This document shows positions 19,028 to 29,185 of a DNA stretch of 64,000 nucleotides, piece after piece. The translations under genes and the position numbers were made by a program. This DNA comes from CAXKXX01 sp964059975. GTDB taxonomy: Bacteria; Pseudomonadota; Gammaproteobacteria; Enterobacterales; Enterobacteriaceae. The DNA is taken from contig CAXKXX010000002.1 in assembly GCA_964059975.1 (NCBI GenBank), forward strand, positions 124,001-188,000, read 5' to 3'. A model generated the notes under the pieces. It saw only the letters and a list, made by a program, of their open reading frames with translations. It was not told where the DNA came from and did not search any database. The stretch's first letter is position 1. Every line of letters starts with the position of its first letter.

Positions 19028-19453
19028 TCAGCGTACTAGGGGTAAATTTTCGCTATTCCATCCAGAAATTCCTTCCTTTAATATCACAACATTGCAAAAA
19101 CCCGATCTACTTAGGCTTCTTGCGGCTTCACGTGAAGCAGTACCGTTAGCACATGCTACAATAATTGGATGTGACTTATGTTTTTCTAAATTCTTGAGAT
19201 TACCGATTTTGATCTCATTGGCTGTTAAATTAATAGCGTTAGCTAAGTGACCTTTACTGAAATCATTGAAGCTTCGAGTATCAACTATCATTCCACTTTC
19301 TTTTGTAAGTAATCTCATAGCTTCAATTCGAGAGATCTCTTTTACTCTAGAAAATTTACTCTGTAAGGTTATAACAATCACTGTAATCAGAAGAGCGATC
19401 CAGGCTAAAACTAGTATGGGATGCTTGCTAACAAATAATGTAATTTTTTGCAT
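19028..19453 (-). CDS. yibN: YibN, membrane-anchored rhodanese-domain protein
   Basis: A single rhodanese domain tethered to the inner membrane; the exact role of YibN is not settled. The start MQKITLFVSKHPILVLAWIA aligns with the E. coli start; an ATG directly upstream and one 7 codons upstream are alternatives. One transmembrane helix spans about residues 10-28. The rhodanese domain (about 45-138) includes GMIVDTRSFNDFSKGHLANA and an active-site loop CANGTASR, so a candidate catalytic cysteine is present. It ends GWNSENLPLVR, two residues short of the E. coli end. It precedes grxC-secB in enterics, and only the first and last survive here. Confidence 0.93.
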   Translation of the reverse strand: MQKITLFVSKHPILVLAWIALLITVIVITLQSKFSRVKEISRIEAMRLLTKESGMIVDTRSFNDFSKGHLANAINLTANEIKIGNLKNLEKHKSHPIIVACANGTASREAARSLSRSGFCNVVILKEGISGWNSENLPLVR

Positions 19454-20115
19454 CATAGGAGTAATAACTCTCATCAGTTATGGGAATAAGTAAGTTCAGG
19501 ATCTAGAGTATACTTGTCGAATGCAGCAAATGCAGCCAGTAAGCAGGCTCCAATAAAGAAAACCTAGTCTATACTAATAAGAAATACTCATCCTAAAAAT
19601 ATTAAAGACTGTTTAGAGAAATGCAATTTTAGTATGTGAAAAAGATTAGAGTAAATTTCATAGATGGGGGCACCAGAATAAGAGCGCGGAAATTTCATAG
19701 AGATTTCCGCGGGCGTCTATTGGTTATGAAATCATTTCTCTATAAGAGAGCAAAACACTCATGCTACTTATTCTCTCAAAGTTTTAAAGATAATTAAAAG
19801 CATATATTTAAGTAGAAAACTAATACTTTGTACCCCGGATTAAAAGGATTAATTAGCGGAATCGGCTAGGTCTTTTCCCTCTGTCTCTAACTTTAGATTC
19901 CGACTAATTCCTCCTTAAGACAATAATTGCAGATCAAAGCGATATAGGAACGCACTAACGAAAATACAAATTGATGAAATAGAAGAATAGTCGGTATGAA
20001 TTCAATAGAAAAAGCGTGAGTACCCATTATTGCGCTCTCTATTCACAAAGAACGGAAGGGCCCCATTGCTTAGATTAGTAATTAGATTCCTTGATTTCCG
20101 GATTAACCCCAGATT

Positions 20116-20137
20116 GACCGGGAAATATTTCCCGGTC
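20116..20137. repeat. 22-nt perfect palindrome
   Basis: gaccgggaaat is followed directly by its reverse complement with no loop. It lies in gene-free DNA. No T-run follows. Confidence 0.85.
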
Positions 20138-20663
20138 TGAATTACATGCTCGATCGGAAAAGTAACAATTTTTAATTAGAGTATATTCCTAAAGTGGTGC
20201 ACTGTTTCTTCTTTTCTTTATACGAAAGCTTTAAAACAGCTAAGCCGAAGGCGTGAGACACATTAACATATCAAACATGATCTATCTCGCTATACCTACC
20301 CTAGGGAGGTACGTTAGAAACGGTAAAGCATTGAGAAAGGTTCGTAATAGGTACCCTAAAATCTATTTTTATAAAAATTGATAGGATCTGTCCTTCACGG
20401 GGGAAATTAGATGCAGCAATATAATCTAGGACATTTCAAAATTAAGAAGGCGATAATGGCGCCCGTAGATCTGAGTTGATAAAAAAGATCAGTATCGCAA
20501 ACTACAGCCCCATTAAAATATATTCTACCAATACGGTAATACCCTACGATAATACTCTATGTGCGGTAATCAGAATAAGGGAAATTACTGATACACTGGA
20601 CGTCTAAACATAACAGAACGGGTGTTCCTATAAAGGACCCCATCATATTAACTATATAAATCT

Positions 20664-20714
20664 TTTGATACATGAGACAAAGTGGATTCTAAGCGATTTG
20701 TCTCATGTATCAAA
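20664..20714. repeat. Perfect inverted repeat, 18-bp arms, 15-nt loop
   Basis: The left arm tttgatacatgagacaaa (20664-20681) pairs exactly with 20697-20714. It lies between yibN and hldD in gene-free DNA and may be the terminator of a lost gene or a younger palindrome. Confidence 0.92.
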
Positions 20715-22032
20715 TAAGTCGATATTAACCATGTTAAGATACTATCTATCAGATAATTCTGATAACCTAGTATTAGCCAGATAATTAAGAGAATTATCAT
20801 ATAAATCAAAATAAAAATTGGTGCTAAAAGCTACTTTTAATGCGACGATTATTTACTCCTAGCTAAGCTCTCGAAAGAATGAAGATCTGACACCATAGCA
20901 CTCAAGATCAGGCGGCTGCCATGAGCTAATATGACCACATCTAAAGCTCTCTAGTTAAGATTGACATTTATAAAGATATGGCCACCCAATAGGTGTGCTA
21001 GTAGGAGTAAGCAGCAAAATAGAGCAAGTTTTATATCTAAATTAAGAAATATAGCGACAGGCTCAAATGCTTCATTCACCCTTAGATAGGCAAATCTACT
21101 TCAACTACTTTAAAATTCATCTTCTTTATTTAACTTATTTTTTCAATCTTCGGTCGTATACATTTCGAGACATATTTAATCGTTATTGATGACGTGCCTA
21201 TCAGCAACATAAAGATGGTGTGTTCAAAATTCCAGAGATAACTGTGGTCTCTGTACCCTTCAGCGCGTTTTATTCTCCATTGCTGGCGCTTGGAGCCTAT
21301 AGCTAAAATCTTGAGGTACTGATAATCTATGTATGCATTCGATAAGCATCCCAACCAAGTCAGATGTCTTAAAAATCGATATGACCAGCAAAGATATTCA
21401 AAACTATAATCTAAAATTCGGTAAAACCGAATCACATGCCTAAAGAATAAATAGCTATATAAGCAGCACCATGAAGCCGCATTTTTCGATATTCCGACAG
21501 TCATGCAAGCACTCATAATTCAGTATCTCTGTTTTCTTTAAAAATTTGACTATTAAAAATATCTGGACTATACGGATGCCCCTAGACAATATCCTGTTCG
21601 ATAAATCAACAATTTACTGATAAACGAACCACAAACCCAATAGATACGCCATAGTATTAAGTGAACAAGTTAGGAGGATGCAAATTTAATAATAGTATAA
21701 AGCAATTAAAAGGTAAGTTCTTTAGAAGAAAAAATTAGTTCAGAGAGGGTAGTATATTCTTAATAATCAGAGGAAATCACCACGTCATACATACAATTTA
21801 TCGACGCCCAAATTATTTGAAAGATATAAATCATAATAAAATAGAAAAATTTCTAATATTATTGTATTTCGGTAATCCTTAAGACACCTCTATTCTATCT
21901 GGAAATAATTTTTTTAAAAAATTAACAAAAGGGATATCGAATTGCTCACGTCATCTTTATATCGAGACATCCAAAAGATTTTCCGCTATTCACATCAGTG
22001 CTAATGCTATTTTATGATCAGCAATAATTATC

Positions 22033-22065
22033 CCTAGGAAATAGATTGCACCTAGGAAATAGATT
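22033..22065 (+). repeat. Direct repeat in the hldD leader
   Basis: cctaggaaatagatt occurs at 22033-22047 and 22051-22065 (period 18 nt). It ends just before the AGGAG ribosome-binding site (22069-22073) of hldD, so it lies in the probable 5' untranslated region. Confidence 0.85.
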
Positions 22066-22079
22066 AATAGGAGCACCCA

Positions 22080-23003
22080 ATGATTATCGTCACCGGCGGA
22101 GCTGGCATGATTGGTAGTAATATTATTAAGGCGCTAAACAAAAAAGGACGCCGAGATATTCTAGTGGTAGATAACCTAAAAAATGGTATTAAATGTGTCA
22201 ACTTAATTGATCTTGATATCGCCGACTATATTGATAAAGAAAGCTTTATTTCCAATATTTTAGTGCGCGATGATCTGGGTGATATCGAGGTAATCTTTCA
22301 TCAGGGTGCTTGTTCTTCTACTACTGAATGGGATGGCAAGTACATGATGAGCAATAACTATCAGTATTCTAAATATATTCTTCATTATTGCCTAGATCAC
22401 GAGATTCCACTTTTGTATGCTTCATCTGCTGCTATTTATGGTGTCCGAAAAAATTTTATCGAAGATCGTCAGTACGAGGAGCCATTAAACATTTATGGAT
22501 ATTCTAAGTTTTTGTTTGATGAGTATGTGCGTAAAATTTTGCCTGAGGCAAAATCTCCGATCTGCGGCCTCCGCTATTTTAACGTCTACGGTCAGAGAGA
22601 AGGTCACAAAGAGTCTATGGCTAGCGTTGCGTTTCACATAAATGCGCAGATTAACTGCGGAGACACGGTAAAGCTGTTCGCTGGGAGCGAAAATTTCAAA
22701 CGCGACTTCATTTGTGCCGATGATGTAGCACTAGTTAACTTATGGTTTTGGGAAAACGGTAAATCGGGCATATTTAATTGCGGTACCGGACAAGCGTCAA
22801 GCTTCCAGCTGATTGCTGATACGGTGATAGATTTCCATCAAAAAGGCAAAATAGAATACATTAATTTCCCGAAAAACCTCATGGGTCGATATCAATCATA
22901 CACTCAGGCTAATCTAACAAAGCTGCGTGCCGCCGGATATGATGCACCGTTCAAAACGGTATCCGAGGGGATTACAAAGTATCTAGCTTGGTTAAATTAT
23001 TAA
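22080..23003 (+). CDS. hldD: ADP-L-glycero-D-manno-heptose 6-epimerase
   Basis: HldD (RfaD, GmhD) makes the ADP-L,D-heptose used by WaaC and WaaF. It has 307 residues (E. coli 310). The Rossmann motif VTGGAGMIGSNI is at the N-terminus. The short-chain dehydrogenase pair appears as YGYSKFLFDEY, and the second catalytic region as LRYFNVYGQREGHK. The end MAWLN-type reads YLAWLNY. AGGAG at 22069-22073 precedes the ATG by 6 nt. It is the first gene of hldD-waaF-waaC, with 16 nt to the waaF ATG. Confidence 0.97.
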   Translation: MIIVTGGAGMIGSNIIKALNKKGRRDILVVDNLKNGIKCVNLIDLDIADYIDKESFISNILVRDDLGDIEVIFHQGACSSTTEWDGKYMMSNNYQYSKYILHYCLDHEIPLLYASSAAIYGVRKNFIEDRQYEEPLNIYGYSKFLFDEYVRKILPEAKSPICGLRYFNVYGQREGHKESMASVAFHINAQINCGDTVKLFAGSENFKRDFICADDVALVNLWFWENGKSGIFNCGTGQASSFQLIADTVIDFHQKGKIEYINFPKNLMGRYQSYTQANLTKLRAAGYDAPFKTVSEGITKYLAWLNY

Positions 23004-23019
23004 TTATAATTTGAATAAT

Positions 23020-24069
23020 ATGAAAATATTAGTAATTGGCCCATCATGGATCGGAGACATGATGATGTCTCATAGTCTTTATCGTACGTTAAAAGTTGAA
23101 TATTCATCTATAGAAATTGACGTAATGGCAGTCGACTGGTGTCGTCCGTTACTAGCACGAATGCCCGAAATTCATAAGGCACTACCTATGCCACTAAGTC
23201 ATGGAAGGTTGGCCATATGCAAACGCTTACATCTCGCGCATATAATACGCGCTAACCAGTATGATCAGGCCTATATATTGCCTAATTCTTTCAAATCTGC
23301 ACTAGTGCCTTTTTTCGCTAATATTCCAAAGCGTACTGGTTGGCGCGGTGAAATGCGTTATTATCTGCTAAACGATATCCGCATTCTTGATCAGGCCGCT
23401 TTTCCTTTGATGATACAGCGCTACGTAGCATTGGCTTATGACAAGGAGCGCATACAAGGTGCAGGAGATCTACCGCAACCACTGTTATGGCCACATATTA
23501 AGGTCAGCAAAAAAGAGATCTCTAAAACTACTAGATATTTTAATGTGAGAAAAATACGTCCGATGATCGGTCTTTTCCCTGGAGCAGAATTTGGCCGGGC
23601 AAAGTGTTGGCCCCACTATCACTATGCTACATTAGCAGAAAGATTAATTAGACTAGGCTATCAAATCCTCTTGCTTGGTTCTAAAAAAGACCATGAAGTT
23701 GGAGCCAAGATTCATATAACATTACCAATAGCTTTATCTGATTATTGCATTAATCTAACAGGGAAAACTCAGCTGGAAGAAGCCGTGGTTTTAATTGCCG
23801 CGTGCCAGGGGGTAGTGAGTAACGATTCTGGTTTGATGCACATTGCAGCCGCATTGATTAAACCTATGATAGCCCTATACGGCCCTAGCACACCAGACTT
23901 TACTCCGCCGCTATCTCATAAAGCTAGAGTTATCCGTTTAATTACTGGCCACCAGAAGGTTCGTCAGGGCAATGCCGATCAGGGTTACTCTCAAAGTCTC
24001 ATCGATATTCAGCCAGATCAGGTTTTAAAGGAGTTAAAACTGTTACTAGATTCTCAGGAGGAAGGCTGA
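23020..24069 (+). CDS. waaF: ADP-heptose--LPS heptosyltransferase II
   Basis: WaaF adds the second L,D-heptose to the LPS inner core at the cytoplasmic face. The start is the ATG of MKILVIGPSWIGDMMMSHSL, matching the family; a TTG three codons upstream keeps the frame but is not needed. The protein has 349 residues. The GT-9 fold shows MIGLFPGAEFGRAKCWP and the nucleotide-sugar site VSNDSGLMHIAAAL followed by ALYGPSTPDFTPP. The stop TGA overlaps the waaC ATG (TGATG), so the two are coupled. Confidence 0.96.
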   Translation: MKILVIGPSWIGDMMMSHSLYRTLKVEYSSIEIDVMAVDWCRPLLARMPEIHKALPMPLSHGRLAICKRLHLAHIIRANQYDQAYILPNSFKSALVPFFANIPKRTGWRGEMRYYLLNDIRILDQAAFPLMIQRYVALAYDKERIQGAGDLPQPLLWPHIKVSKKEISKTTRYFNVRKIRPMIGLFPGAEFGRAKCWPHYHYATLAERLIRLGYQILLLGSKKDHEVGAKIHITLPIALSDYCINLTGKTQLEEAVVLIAACQGVVSNDSGLMHIAAALIKPMIALYGPSTPDFTPPLSHKARVIRLITGHQKVRQGNADQGYSQSLIDIQPDQVLKELKLLLDSQEEG

Positions 24070-25043
24070 TGCAAGTTTTAATTGTTAAAACCTCCTCAAT
24101 GGGAGATATATTAGATACGCTGCCCGCATTGACCGATGCCATGAAAGCGATTCCAGGTATTCGTTTCGACTGGGTAGTAGAAGAAGATTTCTGTCAAATC
24201 CCTACTTGGCATCCGGCTGTGGATCAGGCGATTTCGGTAGCCATTCGAAGGTGGCGTAAAAGCTGGTTTGATTATAGAACCCGGAAAGAGCGGGCTGCCT
24301 TCAAGTTAATACTTCAGGAGCGTAGCTACGATGCAATCATCGATGCGCAGGGCTTAATTAAAAGTGCGGCCCTGATCGTTCGCCTTGCTAAGGGAACCAA
24401 GCATGGTCAGAGTCGTAAGAGTGCCCGTGAGCCCTGTGCTAGCTGGTTCTACAATTATCGACATAAGATTGAACAGAAACAACATGCGGTAGAGCGCACA
24501 CGTCAACTGTTTGCGAAAAGTCTAGAGTACGATAAGCCTGATGGGAGTGGAGACTATGCCATCTCTGAACGGTTGCTTCTGAGGAGCCACGCTCCAGACT
24601 TAAACGAGCGGTATATGGTATTCCTGCATGCAACTACTCGTACCGATAAGCTCTGGCCAGAAAAAAATTGGCGAGAACTGATCAGCTTGTTAGAAAACAG
24701 TGGGATAAAAATTAAACTACCCTGGGGCACAAAGAGCGAGCGCCTGTCTGCTTTGAGACTTTCAGAAGGCTTTGCGCACGTTGAAGTGCTACCTAAACTT
24801 AGCCTAAGACAGATCGCTGAGGTTCTAGCCGGCGCTCAAGGTTTGGTTTCGGTAGATACCGGAATCGGCCACCTTGCTTCCGCGCTTAATAAGCTAAACA
24901 TCACCCTATTTGGTCCGACAGACCCTCGAATAATCGGGGCTTATGGTCAAAATCAGTACGCTTGCGTCCCTAGTTCGGGTGATAAAATGATGAATATTAG
25001 TGTAAAAAAAGTTTATAGCCTTCTAAAACATTACATAGCATAG
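24069..25043 (+). CDS. waaC: LPS heptosyltransferase I
   Basis: WaaC adds the first L,D-heptose to Kdo. The start MQVLIVKTSSMGDILDTLPAL keeps the catalytic Asp13. The protein has 324 residues (E. coli about 319). The C-terminal donor domain reads MVFLHATTRTDKLWPEKNW and GLVSVDTGIGHLASALNK followed by FGPTDP. It is the last gene of hldD-waaF-waaC. In related genomes waaL or waaQ-type genes follow; here the next 0.8 kb is empty. Confidence 0.96.
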   Translation: MQVLIVKTSSMGDILDTLPALTDAMKAIPGIRFDWVVEEDFCQIPTWHPAVDQAISVAIRRWRKSWFDYRTRKERAAFKLILQERSYDAIIDAQGLIKSAALIVRLAKGTKHGQSRKSAREPCASWFYNYRHKIEQKQHAVERTRQLFAKSLEYDKPDGSGDYAISERLLLRSHAPDLNERYMVFLHATTRTDKLWPEKNWRELISLLENSGIKIKLPWGTKSERLSALRLSEGFAHVEVLPKLSLRQIAEVLAGAQGLVSVDTGIGHLASALNKLNITLFGPTDPRIIGAYGQNQYACVPSSGDKMMNISVKKVYSLLKHYIA

Positions 25044-25875
25044 TAGACCTGTATTCTATTTTAGACAATGTATGATAGTCGTACTTTTGTGTGTCCGAAC
25101 TTTATATTACGCCAGGTTAATAATACACACTATTTAAAATAAAATTTTTATTTACTTTGTTTATCTTAGTTACTAATCTAAATAAGATTATACGAATGCC
25201 CTAGGCAGTATCTCTATTGATCATGCGAAGAAGGAATTACATTAACCTACGGGATTTTATTATGCATACTACATAACTTGACCCCAGATCGATATTTTCA
25301 ATATCGATAATATTAAAAAAGTGACTTTCTCGTCAGGGAGACATTCTCTATATCCAGCAAAAAGAAAGAGATCATCGATTCTTTTAATAAAAAAACTAAT
25401 TCATATTGCTATCTTTTTAATCTATAAAATTTTTTATACATTTTCAGTTTTAATTTTAAATTATAGATATCTATTAAATAAAATTATATTTATCAGCGCA
25501 CAATATAGTTGCTAAGCGCTCCGAAATGTAATTTTCTACGCACATGATAAACCGATAAAAATTTATTTTCTAGATGATATATCTAGGTTTTTTATTAATT
25601 TATTCTTACTTATTTATATTTTTTTACTTAACAGAGAAAGCATATATTGCAAATAGAAGTTTATTATTAATTATTTTCTAGATAATCATACTTTGAATTT
25701 ATATGCGTGATATTTACATCAAAAATTAGATAAGTAACCTTTAATAGCAAGATCAAAGGATCACAATTTTATAAATGACTATGTGGTATTCCGTTGACAT
25801 CCTTGCGATTCATAAGATATAGAGTAATAGTGAGTAGAGATAAATTATCAATATCGATGTTATTTTTAATAAGGC
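25044..25875. other. waaC-wabN spacer, no gene recognised
   Basis: 0.8 kb of very AT-rich DNA. The O-antigen ligase gene waaL lies near here in related clusters, but no multi-spanning membrane protein is readable. A 64-codon frame (25321-25515) is Ile/Lys/Ser-rich and looks fortuitous. A small hairpin atcgatatt-ttc-aatatcgat is at 25288-25308. Confidence 0.55.
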
Positions 25876-26832
25876 TCAATGCTGTTTTCTATGAAAATAT
25901 TCAGTGAGCTTCATTCCGATGGTACGTGAATGTAACCAATCAAAAAGCTGTTCTATATCTCGGTATAACGTTTCAATGTCTTGCTCTGTTTTAAATGTCG
26001 GGCTACCCCCGGGCATAAATTCGGAAGAATGTAGCATAAACTCTAAGTGATCATGCTTTTTTGCTAATGATGCCTCGGCTACTTTTTTCATTTCATACAA
26101 GTTATTGCGATTAGGCCTTAGCCAATTCACAGATGGCGAACGCTTCTTGCTCTGAAGTCTATCATAGCTTTGCTTGAAGATATTTATCACTGCTGAATGC
26201 TTATACTGAATACTCATCGGAACTTCTAATAATGTCGAGGTTCCGGGATTAGCGATATTTTGCGGATCAATAAAGTAAGCTAGTGACGGAAAATACCGAT
26301 AGTCTGCGCCGCCTCCCCCTGTCGGGCTACCAGGAGTTAGCTTCCAGTTAACTCCTGGTGTAACTGAGCAATCTACTTGATATCCGTATTCGAGAAGAAG
26401 TGATACGTAATATTCATTTAAAGTCCATCGGCCAGCTCGATGACTAAGTATTTTTGTTTGAAATGTATCTTCTAAAAGCTTAGTCATATAACCAATTTTG
26501 GCGCGCATCTGATCGGCGGGATATTCGATAAGATATGGTTTATAGTGCAAGTCATTGTAAGTTAAGGGTTGTAATGGCGGACTATTCCAAGCATGGAGAT
26601 GCATTCCCACTTCACCGGTATCGCGTGCAATTACGTCACGTGCGAATTCGATATAGGCTGTATCTAGAGCCATTTCATAGTTTGTTAGATAAACTGGCTT
26701 AAAGGTATATTTTTCGCACAGTGCTTGGAATCGTGGTAAAAACCGCGCGTTTTTAGTAGAAATATGATAGTGATTTTGCCACAGGTTATCACCTTCGGTA
26801 TCAATAGTAATAAGAAATGCTGCTTTAGGCAT
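25876..26832 (-). CDS. wabN: Polysaccharide deacetylase family protein, probably LPS core GlcNAc deacetylase WabN
   Basis: A NodB-like deacetylase of about 318 residues. The N-terminus FLITIDTEGDN carries the metal-site aspartate of this family. GEVGMHLHAW provides histidines, SHRAGRW is the next conserved motif, and EFMLHSSEFMPGG is the C-terminal histidine motif. In Klebsiella WabN removes the acetyl group from the core GlcNAc placed by WabH; the neighbouring wabG and wabH make that assignment likely. The name WalW is used for similar core-cluster proteins. The start is uncertain: MPKAAFLITIDTEG is used, and ATGs 4 and 7 codons upstream are possible. It is transcribed against its neighbours. 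Confidence 0.8.
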   Translation of the reverse strand: MPKAAFLITIDTEGDNLWQNHYHISTKNARFLPRFQALCEKYTFKPVYLTNYEMALDTAYIEFARDVIARDTGEVGMHLHAWNSPPLQPLTYNDLHYKPYLIEYPADQMRAKIGYMTKLLEDTFQTKILSHRAGRWTLNEYYVSLLLEYGYQVDCSVTPGVNWKLTPGSPTGGGGADYRYFPSLAYFIDPQNIANPGTSTLLEVPMSIQYKHSAVINIFKQSYDRLQSKKRSPSVNWLRPNRNNLYEMKKVAEASLAKKHDHLEFMLHSSEFMPGGSPTFKTEQDIETLYRDIEQLFDWLHSRTIGMKLTEYFHRKQH

Positions 26833-26956
26833 AAATATTCGCATAAAGTTCAAAAAGTACGTTATATTATTTAGATTAGCTCAATATAGCAAATAAGTTT
26901 ACTATCAGACTCTAATACTATAAAGGGAATAAGACTGACTTTTCAATAAATAAAAC

Positions 26957-27021
26957 CAGTGCGCCCAGACGGAATCGAGCGATTTAGGTATTGACAAATA
27001 GATTAACCATCAAAGTTATCC
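26957..27021 (-). pseudogene. Possible decayed tRNA-Phe
   Basis: Read on the minus strand the 3' part is CTCGATTCCGTCTGGGCGCACTG, close to the T-arm and acceptor end of enteric tRNA-Phe (TTCGATTCCGAGTCCGGGCA). The 5' part GGATAACTTTGATGGTTAA resembles its D-arm (GGATAGCTCAGTCGGTAGA). The middle is about 7 nt short and no anticodon stem is intact. It cannot be functional if real. A tRNA is not expected in the LPS core locus, which argues for caution. Confidence 0.25.
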
Positions 27022-27503
27022 ATATACTCCTGCTAAAAATCACCACATAGAGATATTTATAATTTTGATCACACGAATTAGGGCGATAAGCGTCCGAAAA
27101 TAAGAGTTCATGCATGCCTCTACGCTAGAAACTGCATAAGTCACTGCCGAGAATGTTAATATCGCAATAATATTATCGTCACTGAAAATTAGCAGAAAAA
27201 GAGAACTTTCTTAAAAAGATGAAAAGCAGGAAATTAAGATCTCCGGATTAGAAGACAACGTCTCCCTCTCATTCTCTTTATCCCATAAAGAGCACGCCAT
27301 CTCTAGATGGCCATAATTTCACTAAAGACACGCGCTATACTTCACGCTACCTACACCTAAATCATTCCATCGACCCACATATCTTGATCGTATACCACAA
27401 AATAAAATTGATCGTATCTGATTCTCATTTTTAAGATTACTCGCGTCTAAACGATAGAGTCAGATACTATAGCTATATATAATGCGAGACTAATAGTCTT
27501 TTT

Positions 27504-27527
27504 CGGAGCCCCTGAGAAGGGGCTCCG
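27504..27527. repeat. GC-rich perfect hairpin with GAGA loop
   Basis: cggagcccct and aggggctccg flank a GAGA tetraloop. Five T precede it on the plus strand, so neither strand has a T-run on the 3' side as an intrinsic terminator would need. It may be the terminator of a lost gene or a structural RNA remnant. Confidence 0.85.
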
Positions 27528-28040
27528 CTATTGATTGGATACTATAGATTATAATTACACTCTAACTTTTAAGTGGTGCTTTGAAAGGAGTGACATTAAC
27601 GCTACTGTATTTTAATTTAGTAACTATCAGTTTATAACCACACATCTAGTGCTCATTCTCTAAGGTAATGCTATGATATAGAACGCAAATTTTTACTTTA
27701 AAACCATTTTGCATTAGATCTAATTAGACAATTAGTAGCATTAACTTTAAGTTCAACCAGTCATCCTAATGAGCCATTATATAAAACTGTTTATTAATAT
27801 AGACTCAGGGGGCGTAATTCAGATACCTACTTCCATATTAGGAGAGAACCGTTCATAGCGCCTTTTAAATCACTCAAAAGGGCTTAACAGAGGCTATAGG
27901 TAGCCACTAAGCATGCTTTTTAACCCATAAAGGTTTGGCAAATCATAGTGCCAGACACCACTAAAGCGAATATTAAAAAACATTACTTCGATATCATTCT
28001 TATAAATATAGTGATTTTCAGCCGTACGGAGTCAGATAGC

Positions 28041-29171
28041 ATGAAGCCGCGTCGCCTAGTGATTGTTCGCCAAAAGTACCGACCAGATGGTGGAGCCGAG
28101 CATTTTATCTCACAGATTTTAGAAGGACTAAGGCAATATAATCTCGATTTGAACATTATTACTCGAGAATGGCAAAGAACTATCAAGCCTAACTACTATC
28201 AGATTCATCTGTGTAATCCACAAAAATTTGGCCGGATTAGACGTGAACGTAGTTTTTCAGAAGCAGCTAGAACTATGTGGCAGAAAGGGTCATTTGATTT
28301 AGTACAAAGCCACGAACGCATTCCTGGCTGTGATATTTATCGAGCAGGAGATGGTGTGCATCGTCGCTGGCTAATTCAGAGGAGCCGCCTTCTTCCGGCC
28401 TGGCGCCGAAAATATTTATTCTCTAATCGCTACCATCGCTATATAATGTATACTGAGCGGGCGATATATACTTCACCTGAACTAAAATCCGTGATTTGTA
28501 ATTCTGAGATGATTAAGCAAGAAATTATCGCCGATTTTGAAGTACCAGACGATAAAATTACGGTGATTTATAACGCTATCGACAGCCAAAACTTTTTCCC
28601 TCCCAATGCAAAGAAGAGGCAATTTCTGCGTAATCAATATCAAATCCCTCAAGAAGTACACTGTCTGATCTTTGTGGGTTCTGGATTTGAGCGTAAAGGA
28701 TTAGCCAATGCCATTCGTGCTGTGGCAGCAACAAAAAGCCACCTTCTAATAGTTGGGAAAGATAAGTCAGAATGGCGCTATCGATCGCTGGCTCAGTCTC
28801 TCGGCTGTAGTCAGCGCCTATATTTTATGGGTATGCAAAAGCACGTGCTACCATTTTACCAAGCAGTTGATGGACTACTTTTGCCAACTTTGTATGATCC
28901 ATTTCCTAATGTCATCTTAGAAGCAATGTCTTGCGGCCTTCCAGTTATTACCAGTACCAGCTGTGGCGGAGCAGAGTTTATTACTCCCGGTCAACATGGT
29001 ATGATTACCGATGCCCTTGATGTTAAAGGTATCAGTGAAGCCATTCGTGCACTTCCTCACCAAGCAATAGGATCACCGATGGCGGAAGCAGTCAGGCTCC
29101 GCATCATGTCGGCCACGTTAACACATCTCTCTAAACAACTAGTTTCTCTATATAATCGACTGGCGGATTAG
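28041..29171 (+). CDS. wabG: LPS core glycosyltransferase WabG (galacturonosyltransferase)
   Basis: A GT-4 family transferase that in Klebsiella and Serratia adds galacturonic acid to heptose II of the LPS core. The start is the ATG of MKPRRLVIVRQKYRPDGGAEHF, the WabG start; 31 further codons upstream are open but unmatched. This gives 376 residues. Signature stretches are LNIITREWQ, SFDLVQSHERIPGCDIYRAG, VGSGFERKGLANAIRA and DPFPNVILEAMSCGLPVIT, the last with the donor-binding glutamates of GT-B enzymes. Two nt separate its stop from the ancestral wabH start. Confidence 0.88.
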   Translation: MKPRRLVIVRQKYRPDGGAEHFISQILEGLRQYNLDLNIITREWQRTIKPNYYQIHLCNPQKFGRIRRERSFSEAARTMWQKGSFDLVQSHERIPGCDIYRAGDGVHRRWLIQRSRLLPAWRRKYLFSNRYHRYIMYTERAIYTSPELKSVICNSEMIKQEIIADFEVPDDKITVIYNAIDSQNFFPPNAKKRQFLRNQYQIPQEVHCLIFVGSGFERKGLANAIRAVAATKSHLLIVGKDKSEWRYRSLAQSLGCSQRLYFMGMQKHVLPFYQAVDGLLLPTLYDPFPNVILEAMSCGLPVITSTSCGGAEFITPGQHGMITDALDVKGISEAIRALPHQAIGSPMAEAVRLRIMSATLTHLSKQLVSLYNRLAD

Positions 29172-29185
29172 CTATACGTATACTT

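Larger units (their letters stand above)
19454..22079. other. 2.6-kb eroded region between yibN and hldD
   Basis: Enterics carry gpmM, envC, yibQ, tdh and kbl between these two genes. None was recognised. Several hairpins occur: cgcggaaat/atttccgcg (19685-19711), a 22-nt perfect palindrome (20116-20137) and an 18-bp-arm repeat (20664-20714). A 128-codon minus-strand frame (21130-21516) is not called: its composition is unlike the real genes and it resembles nothing I know. Confidence 0.6.
26833..28040. other. wabN-wabG spacer
   Basis: The 1.2-kb divergent spacer holds no credible reading frame. It contains a possible tRNA-Phe relic (26957-27021, minus) and a strong GC-rich hairpin (27504-27527). 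Confidence 0.55.

Noticed and set aside
21130..21516. 128-codon minus-strand open frame between yibN and hldD
   Set aside because: No recognisable motif, unusual Cys/Trp/Tyr-rich composition, no clear ribosome-binding site, and it lies where known genes have decayed. A frame of this length can arise by chance in 64 kb.
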